64,000 nt of DNA from the NCBI RefSeq assembly GCF_003696215.1, contig NZ_RFFG01000030.1:1-64000 (forward strand), in the 5' to 3' direction. The translations under genes were made by a program, and so were the position numbers. Below the pieces are notes generated by a model. The model saw only the letters and a list, made by a program, of their open reading frames with translations. It was not told where the DNA came from and did not search any database. Every line of letters begins with the position of its first letter. The first letter of the stretch is position 1. Positions 42,957 to 51,595 of the stretch are shown piece by piece. This stretch comes from Actinomadura harenae (GTDB lineage Bacteria; Actinomycetota; Actinomycetes; Streptosporangiales; Streptosporangiaceae).

Positions 42957-44020
42957 ACCGGGACGTCCTGCCCGTCCGCCCCCGGGTGCTGGTCACCGGC
43001 GGCGCCGGGTTCATCGGCTCGCACTTCGTCCGGTCCGCGCTGCGCGGCGAGTACCCCGGGATCACCCCCGCCGAGCTCGTCGTCCTGGACAAGCTGACCT
43101 ACGCCGGGCGGCTGGAGAACCTCGCCCCGGTCGCGGGCGACGACCGCATGCGGTTCGTGCACGGCGACATCTGCGACGCGCGGCTGGTCGAGGACGTCAT
43201 GACCGGCGTCGACCTGGTGGTCCACTTCGCCGCCGAGTCGCACGTCGACCGGTCCATCGCCGGGTCGGACGCGTTCACCCGCACCAACGTCCTCGGCACG
43301 CAGGTGCTGCTCAGCGCGGCGCTGCGCGCGGGCGTCCGCCGCTTCACGCACGTCTCGACGGACGAGGTGTACGGGTCGATCAACGAGGGCTCCTGGGCCG
43401 AGGACGCCCCGCTCGAGCCGAACTCCCCGTACGCGGCGTCCAAGGCGTCGTCGGACCTGCTGGTGCGGGCCTACCACCGCACCCACGGTCTGCCCGTGTG
43501 CGTCACCCGCTGCCCCAACAACTACGGGCCGCACCAGTTCCCGGAGAAGATCATCCCGCTGTTCGTCAGCAACCTGCTGGACGGCCGTCCGGTGCCGCTC
43601 TACGGCGACGGCCTGAACGTCCGGGAGTGGCTGCACGTGGACGACCACTGCCGCGCCGTCGCGCTGGTCGCCGAGCGCGGGCGTCCCGGGGAGGTCTACA
43701 ACGTCGGCCCCGGCACGCCGCTGTCGAACCTGGAGCTGACCCGGCTGCTGCTGGAGGCCGTCGGCGCGGACGCGTCCATGGTCATGCCGGTCGCCGACCG
43801 CAAGGGGCACGACCGGCGCTACGCCGTGGACGCGACGAAGATCGCGGGCGAGCTCGGCTTCACGCCCCGGGTGCCGTTCGGCGAGGGGCTCGCCGCGACC
43901 GTCGCCTGGTACGCGGGCCGCCGCGACTGGTGGGAGCCCCTCCGCGACCCGGCGCTCCCCACCGAGGCGCCCGTCCCCGTCAACGCGTCCGCCGGAGGTG
44001 ACCGTGATCACGCTGACTGA
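42953..44020 (+). CDS. rfbB: dTDP-glucose 4,6-dehydratase
   Basis: A 355-residue extended SDR that converts dTDP-glucose to dTDP-4-keto-6-deoxyglucose using bound NAD+. Rossmann motif VTGGAGFIGSH lies near residue 14; catalytic Asp/Glu in THVSTDEVYGSI; YxxxK in SPYAASKASSD; nucleotide-sugar loop in CPNNYGPHQFPEKIIPLF. The start overlaps rfbA, so the two are coupled. The last few codons overlap the next gene's ribosome binding site and start. Confidence 0.95.
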   Translation: MNRDVLPVRPRVLVTGGAGFIGSHFVRSALRGEYPGITPAELVVLDKLTYAGRLENLAPVAGDDRMRFVHGDICDARLVEDVMTGVDLVVHFAAESHVDRSIAGSDAFTRTNVLGTQVLLSAALRAGVRRFTHVSTDEVYGSINEGSWAEDAPLEPNSPYAASKASSDLLVRAYHRTHGLPVCVTRCPNNYGPHQFPEKIIPLFVSNLLDGRPVPLYGDGLNVREWLHVDDHCRAVALVAERGRPGEVYNVGPGTPLSNLELTRLLLEAVGADASMVMPVADRKGHDRRYAVDATKIAGELGFTPRVPFGEGLAATVAWYAGRRDWWEPLRDPALPTEAPVPVNASAGGDRDHAD

Positions 44021-44933
44021 CCTGACCAAGCGGTACGGCTCGACGCTGGCGGTCGACCGGCTGTCGTTCCGGATCCGGCCCGGCCTGGTGACCGGGTTCC
44101 TCGGCCCGAACGGGGCCGGGAAGTCGACGACCATGCGCATGATCGTCGGGCTGGACCGGCCGACGGGCGGCCAGGTCGTCATCGACGGGTCCCGCTACGA
44201 CCGGATCGGCGAGCCGCTGCGCCGGGTCGGCGCGATGCTCGACGCGCAGGGCACGCACGGCGGACGGTCCGCCCGCGACCACCTGCGATGGCTCGCGCAG
44301 AGCAACCGGATCCCGGCCAAGCGGGTCGAGGAGGTCCTGGAGAAGGTCGGCATCGCCGAGGTCGCCGGCCGCCGCACCCGCGGGTTCTCGCTCGGCATGA
44401 GCCAGCGGCTCGGGATCGCCGCCGCGCTGCTCGGCGACCCGCCCATCCTCCTGCTGGACGAACCCGTCAACGGCCTGGACCCCGAGGGCGTGCGCTGGAT
44501 CCGGACGCTGATGCGGAACCTCGCCGAGGAGGGCCGGACGATCTTCGTGTCGAGCCACCTGATGAGCGAGATGGCCATCACCGCCGACCACCTGGTCGTG
44601 ATCGGGCGCGGCAGGCTCCTCGCCGACACCTCGATGGCGGAGTTCATCGACGCCAACGCCCGCAGCTGGATCCGGATCCGCAGCCCGCAGCCCGAGCAGC
44701 TGCTCGACGCGCTGGCCGGGGCCGGGATCACCGCGCGCCGCGACGACGACGGGACGTTCGAGGTCGAGGGCGGCGACACCGAGCGGGTCGGCGACGTCCT
44801 CGCGGAGGGCGGGGTGACGCTGCACGAGCTCAGCCCGCGGCACGCCTCGCTCGAGGAGGCGTTCATCCGGATGACCGAGGACTCGGTGGAGTACTCCGCC
44901 GAGGGGACCGCGCACGAGGGGGCGGCGAAGTGA
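44004..44933 (+). CDS. ABC transporter ATPase, DrrA-like
   Basis: A 309-residue ATPase: Walker A GFLGPNGAGKSTTMRM, a modified signature GFSLGMSQRLGIAAALL (SLGMS in place of LSGGQ, common in this antibiotic-export group), Walker B ILLLDEPVNGLDPEG and H-loop FVSSHLMSEM. The extra C-terminal domain of about 90 residues is typical of DrrA-type drug exporters. GTG 44004 follows GGAGGTGACC; GTG 43998 lies inside that ribosome binding site and is unlikely. Its setting between sugar genes suggests export of, or resistance to, the polyketide product. Confidence 0.88.
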   Translation: MITLTDLTKRYGSTLAVDRLSFRIRPGLVTGFLGPNGAGKSTTMRMIVGLDRPTGGQVVIDGSRYDRIGEPLRRVGAMLDAQGTHGGRSARDHLRWLAQSNRIPAKRVEEVLEKVGIAEVAGRRTRGFSLGMSQRLGIAAALLGDPPILLLDEPVNGLDPEGVRWIRTLMRNLAEEGRTIFVSSHLMSEMAITADHLVVIGRGRLLADTSMAEFIDANARSWIRIRSPQPEQLLDALAGAGITARRDDDGTFEVEGGDTERVGDVLAEGGVTLHELSPRHASLEEAFIRMTEDSVEYSAEGTAHEGAAK

Positions 44934-45694
44934 GGTCGGCGCGGGCCCTGCTGCTCGCCGAGTGGACGAAGATCCGCTCGGTGCGCTCCACGGTGTGGAC
45001 GCTCATCACGGCGTTCGTGGTCACCGTCCTGACCAGCACCGTCATCGCGGCCGTCTACAACAACCAGTTCGACTCGCTGTCGGCGAAGCAGAAGGCCGAC
45101 TTCGACCCGACCAACCTGGGGTTCATCGGGGTGCAGCTCGGCCAGCTGGTGCTGGTCGTCTTCGCCGTCCTGGTGGTGTGCTCGGAGTACACGACCAGGA
45201 CCGTCCGGTACTCGCTGATGGCCGTGCCGCGCCGGGGCGCGTTCCTCGCCGCCAAGCTGACGGTCGCGACGGCGCTGGTGCTGGTGACGTCGATGGCGAC
45301 CGCGTTCACCACCTTCGGCATCGCGCAGTCGATCTTCGGCGCCCGGGGCGCGTCGCTCGGCGATCCCGGCGTGGCACGCGCGGTCGTCGGCGCCGGGCTG
45401 TACATGACGCTGATCACGCTGCTCGCGATGGGGCTGTCGGCGGTGCTGCGCAGCCCGATGCTCTCGCTGGGCGTGCTGATGCCGTTCTTCTTCCTGGTGT
45501 CGCCGATCCTGACCACCGTCCCCCGGATCAGGACCGCCGCGCGGTTCCTGCCCGACCAGGCGGGCGGGCTGGTCACGCACGTCCGGACGAGCGGCTGGCC
45601 GTTCGGCCCGTGGGCGGGCCTGGCGATCCTGTGCGGCTGGACGGCGGCGCTGGTGCTGGCCGGGTACCTGACACTGCGCCGGCGGGACGCGTGA
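44930..45694 (+). CDS. ABC transporter permease partner
   Basis: A 254-residue ABC-2-type permease with six probable helices (for example TLITAFVVTVLTSTVIAAVY, LVLVVFAVLVVCSEYTTRTV, LYMTLITLLAMGLSAVL, LGVLMPFFFLVSPILTTV). It starts LLLAEWTKIRSVRSTVWTL, a motif shared by permeases paired with DrrA-like ATPases. GTG 44930 overlaps the ATPase stop by 4 bp (GTGA). It is the membrane part of the likely self-resistance exporter. Confidence 0.88.
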   Translation: MRSARALLLAEWTKIRSVRSTVWTLITAFVVTVLTSTVIAAVYNNQFDSLSAKQKADFDPTNLGFIGVQLGQLVLVVFAVLVVCSEYTTRTVRYSLMAVPRRGAFLAAKLTVATALVLVTSMATAFTTFGIAQSIFGARGASLGDPGVARAVVGAGLYMTLITLLAMGLSAVLRSPMLSLGVLMPFFFLVSPILTTVPRIRTAARFLPDQAGGLVTHVRTSGWPFGPWAGLAILCGWTAALVLAGYLTLRRRDA

Positions 45695-45716
45695 CCGGCC
45701 GCGCGGGCCGCGCTCA

Positions 45717-45740
45717 CGGTGCCGGTCGCGGTGCCGGTCG
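45717..45740. repeat. 12-bp perfect tandem repeat
   Basis: CGGTGCCGGTCG occurs twice back to back (45717-45728 and 45729-45740), followed by three copies of CCGCCGGTT-like units to about 45771. This simple repeat fills part of the 175-bp gap between the permease and the epimerase genes. No other feature was seen in that gap. Confidence 0.6.
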
Positions 45741-45869
45741 CGCCGTACCGCCGGTTCCGCCGGTTCCGCCGGGCGCGGGGCGGCGGGCCCGCCCTTTCGA
45801 CTCCCGCGGCGCAGGTCACCGGTCCTTTCCGCAGCTAATTTCTCCGCAGCCGCACCTTCAGGGGCACGC

Positions 45870-46475
45870 ATGGATGTGTACGTAGAGGAAATAGGCATCG
45901 ACGGCGCCTTCGTCTTCACGCCGCGCAAGCACGGCGACGAGCGCGGGATATTCTTCGAGCTGTTCAAGTCGACGACGGTCCGCGACGTGGTCGGCTCCGC
46001 GTTTCGCACCGCGCAGGTCAACTGCTCGGTGTCGAAGGCCGGCGCGCTGCGCGGAATTCATTTCGCGGACGTCCCGCCCGGGCAGGCGAAATTCGTGACC
46101 TGCCTGACCGGCGCGGTGTTCGACGTGGTGGTGGATCTGCGCTGCGGATCGCCCACGTTCGGGCAGTGGCGGTCGGTCGTGCTGGACGACTCGTCCCGCC
46201 GGTGCGTGTACCTGGCCGAGGGGCTCGGGCACGGCTTCATGGCGCTCCAGGACGACTCGGCGGTCACCTACCTGTGTTCCAGCGAGTACGACCCGGACCG
46301 CGAGCACACCGTCTACCCGTACGACCCGCAGCTGTCGATCGAGTGGCCGGCGGACCTGGACCCTTGCCTGTCGTCCAGGGACCTGAGCGCGCCGACCCTG
46401 ACCGAGGCCCGCCGGTCGGGACTGCTCCCGGCGCATCCGGCGGCCGCCGCCGGGCCGCGCCGCCCGGCGGGTTAA
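45870..46475 (+). CDS. dTDP-4-keto-6-deoxyhexose 3,5-epimerase, RmlC-like
   Basis: A 201-residue cupin-fold epimerase. Key features are DERGIFFELFKST near the start, the catalytic His in ALRGIHFADVPPGQAKFVTCL, DVVVDLRCGSPTFGQW, and the dyad and substrate region YLAEGLGHGFMALQDDSAVTYL. It acts after RfbB, inverting C3 and/or C5 of dTDP-4-keto-6-deoxyglucose, which points to an L-configured or 3-epi sugar. No 4-ketoreductase (RmlD) is in the window. The Ala/Pro-rich tail after about residue 185 is unstructured. AGGGGCACGC precedes the ATG. Confidence 0.9.
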   Translation: MDVYVEEIGIDGAFVFTPRKHGDERGIFFELFKSTTVRDVVGSAFRTAQVNCSVSKAGALRGIHFADVPPGQAKFVTCLTGAVFDVVVDLRCGSPTFGQWRSVVLDDSSRRCVYLAEGLGHGFMALQDDSAVTYLCSSEYDPDREHTVYPYDPQLSIEWPADLDPCLSSRDLSAPTLTEARRSGLLPAHPAAAAGPRRPAG

Positions 46476-46536
46476 TGGGCCCCGCCCGCCATTTCGACAG
46501 CTTCGGAAACCGTTTGTGAAATCCTTGTTGCCGACC

Positions 46537-46565
46537 TTGAAAGTGATGATCGCACCACGTAACGT
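46537..46565 (+). promoter_or_regulatory. possible promoter of the LAL regulator
   Basis: TTGAAA (46537-46542) and TAACGT (46560-46565) are 17 bp apart in a distinctly AT-rich patch about 55 bp upstream of the regulator start. The -35 is good and the -10 weak. Confidence 0.35.
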
Positions 46566-46617
46566 CAACATGCGATGATCAGTCCGCGCGAGTGCGTGGC
46601 GGAGGTGACCGAACCCC

Positions 46618-49425
46618 ATGACTTTGATCGAGCGCGAGCAGGAGATGGCCCTCCTCGCGGGCCTTCTCGACGACTGCGCGCGAGGCCGGGGCAGCGCGGT
46701 ATTGATTAGCGGGGCGGTGGGAAGTGGGCGCACCGAACTGCTGCACGCGTTCACCGAATCCGCGGTCGGATCGGGCGCGCATTTCCTGCGCGCGACCGCG
46801 GCGCCGGAGCAGAGCGCGGTGCCGTTCGGCATCGTCGACCAGCTGTTCGCCACCGCGGTGTCGGTGCCGGGCCACGGCGACCGGATCGCCGGGCTGCTGG
46901 AGAGCCCGGACTTCCTGGCCGCCCTCGACGACGTGGCCGAGGACCCCACCGGCTACGCCGCCGCCCGGATCCAGCGGCGGCTCGGCCGCGAACTGGCGGA
47001 GATCACCCGGGACGCGCCGCTGATCATCGGCGTGGACGACGTCCAGCACAGCGACGCCCTGTCGTTCGAGTGGCTGCGCCGCCTCATGTGGGAGCCCCGC
47101 GTGCCGCGCGTCATGCTCGTGCTCACCGAGCGGTTCCCGCCCAGCGGGGACCGGCCGATCCCGCCCGTCGAGCTGCTGCGCGAATCCCGCTACCACCGGG
47201 TGCGGATCGGCCCGCTGTCGGAGGGCGGGGTCACGAAGATGATCGGCCGCTACCTCGACGAGCGGTCGGTGCGCCGGGTGGCCTCCGAGGTGCACCAGGT
47301 GAGCGGCGGCAACCCGCTGCTCGTCCGGACGATCCTGGCGGACTCGGGGGTGCGGCTGACCTGGCGGCCGGAGCGGGAGAGCCTGGAGAGCGTCACCGCG
47401 GGTCCGATGTTCCGGCTCGCCGTGCTGCGCTGCCTGGACCGCTCGGGCGCGGCCATCCGGACCGCCGCGCGGGTGCTGGCGACGCTCGGACCCTCGACCA
47501 CGCCCGAACTGCTCGACCGGATGCTGGAGACGGTCCCGGCCGGGTCGGCGGGCCGCGCCCTCGAGGCGCTGACCTCCGCCGGGCTGGTCGAGGGGCACGA
47601 GTTCCGGCATCCGGAGGCGCACGCGGCGGTGCTGTCGAACCTGGCGGCGGAGGAGCGCGCGAGCCTGCACCGGCGGGCCGCCCGGCTGCTGGACGAGTCG
47701 GGCGCGGACGCGGGGACGGTCGTCCGGCACCTGCCGGTGGAGTTCGCCGGGCGGGACAGCTGGACCGTGTCGATGTTCGAGGCCGCCGCCGCGCAGGCGT
47801 TCCGCGAGGGACGGCGGGACGCGGCCCTGGCGCACATGGACGCGGCGCTCGACCTGTGCGGCGACGCCCGCCGCGAGGTCGAGCTGACGCTCACCATGAT
47901 CCGGATGAGCGGGCCGGCCCGGATCACCGTGCTGCGGCGCCACATCGACCGGCTCACCGAGGCCGTGGCGGACGGGACGCTCGGCGGCCGCCGGGCGGCC
48001 GAGATCGTCAAGGCGGCGCTGTGGTTCGGCCGCCTGGACGCGGCCGTCGCCGCCGCCACCACGCTGCTCGCCTCGGACGACGCGGACGAGCTGCTGCACT
48101 GCCGCGCGTGGCTGTCGGTCGCGTTCCCCACGTTCGCCGAGCGGTTCGCCGAGCTCCGGGGCGGCGACGGGGGCGGGGACGGGCACGCGGACCCCGGCGG
48201 GTCCCGGCCGCGCGCGGCGCGGGCGCTGGAGGAGGCGGTGCGCGGGGGCGATCCGGCCGCGGTGATGGGCGCGACCGAGCGGCTCCGGGACCAGCGGATC
48301 GACCAGTCGACGTTCGAGCCGATCACGCAGGCGCTGCTCGCGCTCACCTACTCCGGCCGGCTCGCCGAGGCGGCCCGGTGGTGCGACGAGCTGTTCGAGC
48401 AGGTGACGGCGGCCGAGCAGCCCGCGTGGTACTGCTACCTGGTCGGCGCGCGCGCCCGCATCTCGCTGCGGCAGGGCGACCTGCCGCGCGCGCGGCAGCT
48501 GGCGCTGTCGGCGCTCACGACGTCCGTCCCCGGGGCCCTCGGGGTCGGCGTCGGCGGGCAGATCGCGGTCGTGGTGATGGCGTCCAGCCTGATGGGACGG
48601 CCCGAGGAGGCCGCCGAGTGGCTGGGCCGGGAGCTGGACGACCTGGTGTTCCAGACCCCGTTCGGCCTGGAGTACCTGCATGCGCGCGGCCACCACTACC
48701 TGCTGACCGGACGTCCCAACGCGGCCGTCGAGGACTTCCTGCGCTGCGGGGAGCTGCTCGCCCGGTGGGGCATGGACACGCCGCGGGTGCTGCCCTGGCG
48801 GACCAGCGCGGCGGAGGCGTGCCTGGCCGCCGGGGCCGAGAAGCGGGCGCGTGAGCTGGTCGAGGAGCAGCGGGCGCGGCTCGCGCCCGGTCCCGGCCTG
48901 GCGCGGGGGGCGGTGCTGCGGCTGAGCGCGGCGATGAGCAAGCCGGGCGTCCGGCTCGGCGAGCTGCGCGAGGCGGTGGACGTCCTGGAGTCGGCCGGCG
49001 AGCGGATCGAGCTGGTCAAGGCCATGGCCGGGCTGGGCGAGACCTACTACAAGCTCGGCGACCCGTCCCGGTCGCGGGTGATCCTCCAGCGGGCGTGGGA
49101 GCTGGCGAACGCGTGCGGGGCGGGGGCCCTGTCGGCGCGGTTCGACCACGCCGTGTACCAGCGTCCGCACGAGTCCGTCGGGACCGCGAAGGAGCGCAGG
49201 CGCGGCGTCATGGCGGGCGGAGCGGGCGGGGCGGGCGCGGGTGACCGGACGGGCGAGCTGTCCGAGGCCGAGCGCCGGGTGGCCCGGCTGGCCTCGCAGG
49301 GCTACACGAACCGTCAGATCGGCGAGCGGCTGTACATCTCGGTCAGCACCGTCGAGCAGCACCTGACCCGCGTCTACCGGAAGCTGGCCGTCCGGCACCG
49401 CACGGAGATCCCCTCCACCGTCTGA
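46618..49425 (+). CDS. LAL-family LuxR regulator, probable cluster activator
   Basis: A 935-residue large LuxR regulator. The N-terminal AAA/NTPase domain opens with EREQEMALLAGLLDDCARGRGSAVLISGAVGSGRTELL; the P-loop is GAVGSGRT, with Arg in place of the usual Lys. The Walker B-like stretch is APLIIGVDDVQHSD. A long helical TPR-like middle follows. The C-terminal GerE HTH reads LSEAERRVARLASQGYTNRQ, then LYISVSTVEQHLTRVYRKLAV. LALs of this size (PikD-like) activate macrolide clusters, and it sits between the sugar genes and the leftward PKS arm. GGAGGTGACC precedes the ATG. It converges on the methyltransferase gene at a strong terminator. Confidence 0.9.
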   Translation: MTLIEREQEMALLAGLLDDCARGRGSAVLISGAVGSGRTELLHAFTESAVGSGAHFLRATAAPEQSAVPFGIVDQLFATAVSVPGHGDRIAGLLESPDFLAALDDVAEDPTGYAAARIQRRLGRELAEITRDAPLIIGVDDVQHSDALSFEWLRRLMWEPRVPRVMLVLTERFPPSGDRPIPPVELLRESRYHRVRIGPLSEGGVTKMIGRYLDERSVRRVASEVHQVSGGNPLLVRTILADSGVRLTWRPERESLESVTAGPMFRLAVLRCLDRSGAAIRTAARVLATLGPSTTPELLDRMLETVPAGSAGRALEALTSAGLVEGHEFRHPEAHAAVLSNLAAEERASLHRRAARLLDESGADAGTVVRHLPVEFAGRDSWTVSMFEAAAAQAFREGRRDAALAHMDAALDLCGDARREVELTLTMIRMSGPARITVLRRHIDRLTEAVADGTLGGRRAAEIVKAALWFGRLDAAVAAATTLLASDDADELLHCRAWLSVAFPTFAERFAELRGGDGGGDGHADPGGSRPRAARALEEAVRGGDPAAVMGATERLRDQRIDQSTFEPITQALLALTYSGRLAEAARWCDELFEQVTAAEQPAWYCYLVGARARISLRQGDLPRARQLALSALTTSVPGALGVGVGGQIAVVVMASSLMGRPEEAAEWLGRELDDLVFQTPFGLEYLHARGHHYLLTGRPNAAVEDFLRCGELLARWGMDTPRVLPWRTSAAEACLAAGAEKRARELVEEQRARLAPGPGLARGAVLRLSAAMSKPGVRLGELREAVDVLESAGERIELVKAMAGLGETYYKLGDPSRSRVILQRAWELANACGAGALSARFDHAVYQRPHESVGTAKERRRGVMAGGAGGAGAGDRTGELSEAERRVARLASQGYTNRQIGERLYISVSTVEQHLTRVYRKLAVRHRTEIPSTV

Positions 49426-49456
49426 CCGGCGTCTCTCGCACGCGCGTCCCCGCGAT

Positions 49457-49510
49457 GGCCCGCCGCCCCGGTCCCAGCCGCCCCGGTCCCGGGGGCCGGG
49501 GCGGCGGGCC
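49457..49510. terminator. strong 15-bp stem terminator between cluster arms
   Basis: GGCCCGCCGCCCCGG (49457-49471) is the exact reverse complement of bases 49496-49510, with a 24-base loop that can itself fold. It separates the stop of the LAL gene (49425) from the stop of the leftward methyltransferase (49516), so it ends transcription from both arms. Confidence 0.75.
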
Positions 49511-49515
49511 GGGGG

Positions 49516-50271
49516 TCAGGAGTCGAGCCGCCAGTACACGCTCTCGTTGTCGATCTCGCGGATCGGCTCGGTGACGTCGTTCTTGGCCCGGAACTCCTCC
49601 ACCGCCTGGCGGCAGGAGGGGATGACGAAGTCGTCGATGATGACGAACCCGCCGGGCGCGACCTTCGGGTACAGGTTCACCAGCGAGTCCATCGTCGAGT
49701 CGTACAGGTCGCCGTCGAGCCGGAGCACCGCGAGGCGCTCGACCGGCGCGTTCGGCAGCGAGTCGCAGAACCAGCCCTTGATGAAGCGGACCTGGTCGTC
49801 CAGCAGGTCGTAGCGGGCGAAGTTCTCCTGGACGGTCTCCTGCGACACCGCGAGGATGTCGTTGTCGTCGTCCAGCTTGAGCCACTTGTCCGTGACGTTG
49901 CCGTCGTCGTCGGTGTGCGGCATCCCCTCGAACGAGTCGGCGACCCACACCAGGCGGTCGGTCACCCCGTGGGCGGCCAGGACGCCGCGCATGAAGATGC
50001 ACGCGCCGCCGCGCCACACGCCGGTCTCGATGAGGTCGCCGGGGACGCCGTCGGCGAGCACGGTCTCCACGCACTCCTGGATGTTGTCCAGGCGCCGCAT
50101 CCCGATCATGGTGTGCGCGGTGACCGGCCAGTCCTCGCCGTTCATCCGCTGTTCGAGGTCGAAGTAGGGCTTCTTGACGAAGCGGGTCCGGTTGGGCGCG
50201 TCCTCGTAGACGATGTTGGTCAGGGTCTTCTTGAGCAGGTTCAGGTACAGCTCGCTCTGCCGGTCGGGCAT
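49516..50271 (-). CDS. TylF/MycF-type sugar O-methyltransferase
   Basis: A 251-residue SAM- and metal-dependent methyltransferase of the macrocin O-methyltransferase family. SAM-binding segment GDLIETGVWRGGACIFMRGVL; DSFEGMP; metal-binding DGDLYDSTMDSL and FVIIDDFVIPSCRQAV. N-terminal MTNI-like element YLNLLKKTLTNIVYED is typical. Family members methylate a hydroxyl of a deoxysugar after it is attached to a macrolide (TylF, MycF) or aminocoumarin (NovP). It is the last gene of the leftward arm. GGAGGACCC precedes the ATG. Confidence 0.9.
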   Translation of the reverse strand: MPDRQSELYLNLLKKTLTNIVYEDAPNRTRFVKKPYFDLEQRMNGEDWPVTAHTMIGMRRLDNIQECVETVLADGVPGDLIETGVWRGGACIFMRGVLAAHGVTDRLVWVADSFEGMPHTDDDGNVTDKWLKLDDDNDILAVSQETVQENFARYDLLDDQVRFIKGWFCDSLPNAPVERLAVLRLDGDLYDSTMDSLVNLYPKVAPGGFVIIDDFVIPSCRQAVEEFRAKNDVTEPIREIDNESVYWRLDS

Positions 50272-50307
50272 GGGTCCTCCAGGGACGGTCAGGGAAGCGC
50301 GGGACGG

Positions 50308-51567
50308 TCAGGCCGGACGGCGGTGGTCGACGGTGAGCGACTCCAGGGTCGTGACCAGGCCGTTCGGGGACGCGGTGGCCTGCACCTCCTTGCGCAGCCG
50401 CTCGGCGCCCTCGCGGAAGGACGGGTCGTCCAGCAGCCGGGACAGGTCGCCGCGCAGCCGGTCCGCGGTGAGTTCGGCGGCGGGGATGTGCAGGCCGGCG
50501 CCGGCGTCCGCGATGGCCTGGGCCTTCAGCGGCGCGTCGCCCTGCCGGGCGTGCACCACCAGCTGCGGGACGGCGTTGACGTAGGCGGTGGCGTACGTGC
50601 CGAAGCCGCCGTGGTGGACGACCGCCGAGCAGGTCGGCAGCAGCGCGTGCAGCGGGACGAACCGCACCACCCGCACGTTGTCCGGCACCGTGGTCAGCTC
50701 GTCGGCCTGCGCGGCGGTCAGCGTGGTCACCACCTCGACGTCCAGCCCGGCGACGGCGTCCAGCAGGTCGGGGACGGAGAGGAAGTCGCCGCCGAACACC
50801 TCGGAGTAGGACAGGCCGAGGGTGAGGCAGACGCGCGGGCGGGCCGGCGGCTCGAGCACCCAGTCCGGGAACCGCGACGGCCCGTTGTACGGGGTGTAGC
50901 GCACCGGGACGCGCCGCACGTTCAGCGGGGCCTGGAGGCTGTCGGGCAGGTAGTCGATGCTCCACTGGCCGGTGGTGATCTCCTCGTCGAACGCGCAGCC
51001 GTACCGGCCGAGGAGCTTGGTCAGCCACTCGCCGAGCGGGTCCTCGCGGCGCTCGGGCGGCTGGCGCTCCTGGAGGACGAAGAACGCGTCGCGCATCAGG
51101 GAGTACTGGTCCACCGACGACAGGATCCGGGCGTGCGCGGCGCCGGACGCGCGGGCCGCGATCGCGCCCGCGTAGGTGAGCGGGTCCCAGATGATCAGGT
51201 CGGGACGCCACGAGCGGGCGAAGGCGACCAGGTCGTCCAGCATCGACTCGTTGTAGACGGCGAACGCGAACGGCACGGCCGCCCGGTACTTGAACAGCAC
51301 CTGTTCCCAGGTGAGCTTCTCGGGGTCGGTGACGGTCCAGTCGGCGACGTCGTTCTGCACCGAGGCGCGGCTCTGGGTGAGCATCTCGTGCATCTGGTGG
51401 TCGGTGCCGACCGACACGGCCGTCAGCCCGGTGCCCTGGATGGTGTCCACCATGGACGGGTTGCTGGCGACGGCGACCTCGTGGCCCGCCGTGGACAGCG
51501 CCCACGCGACGGGTGTCAGCGCGTACACATGGGATTTCTCGGAGATGGTCGCGAAAAGTACTCGCAC
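50308..51567 (-). CDS. activator-dependent macrolide glycosyltransferase (GT1)
   Basis: A 419-residue GT-B enzyme that moves a dTDP-deoxysugar to the aglycone. It opens MRVLFATISEKSHVYALTPVAWAL. The donor-site motif is VVHHGGFGTYATAYVNAVPQLV (Phe in place of the usual Ala in HHGGAGT). RRVPVRYTPYNGPSRFPDWV and FALL-type PLHALLPTC are typical of the EryCIII/DesVII group, which usually needs a P450-like helper protein; none is in the window. The GTG start has AAAGGAAGACC upstream. It lies 36 bp before the methyltransferase on the same strand. Confidence 0.9.
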   Translation of the reverse strand: MRVLFATISEKSHVYALTPVAWALSTAGHEVAVASNPSMVDTIQGTGLTAVSVGTDHQMHEMLTQSRASVQNDVADWTVTDPEKLTWEQVLFKYRAAVPFAFAVYNESMLDDLVAFARSWRPDLIIWDPLTYAGAIAARASGAAHARILSSVDQYSLMRDAFFVLQERQPPERREDPLGEWLTKLLGRYGCAFDEEITTGQWSIDYLPDSLQAPLNVRRVPVRYTPYNGPSRFPDWVLEPPARPRVCLTLGLSYSEVFGGDFLSVPDLLDAVAGLDVEVVTTLTAAQADELTTVPDNVRVVRFVPLHALLPTCSAVVHHGGFGTYATAYVNAVPQLVVHARQGDAPLKAQAIADAGAGLHIPAAELTADRLRGDLSRLLDDPSFREGAERLRKEVQATASPNGLVTTLESLTVDHRRPA

Positions 51568-51595
51568 GGTCTTCCTTTCGCTGGTGCCGGCCGGG

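Noticed and set aside
44004..45694. The DrrAB-like pair as a lasso or general nutrient transporter
   Set aside because: It is embedded and coupled within deoxysugar genes and has the DrrA-type signature and C-terminal domain; the lasso operon has its own exporter.
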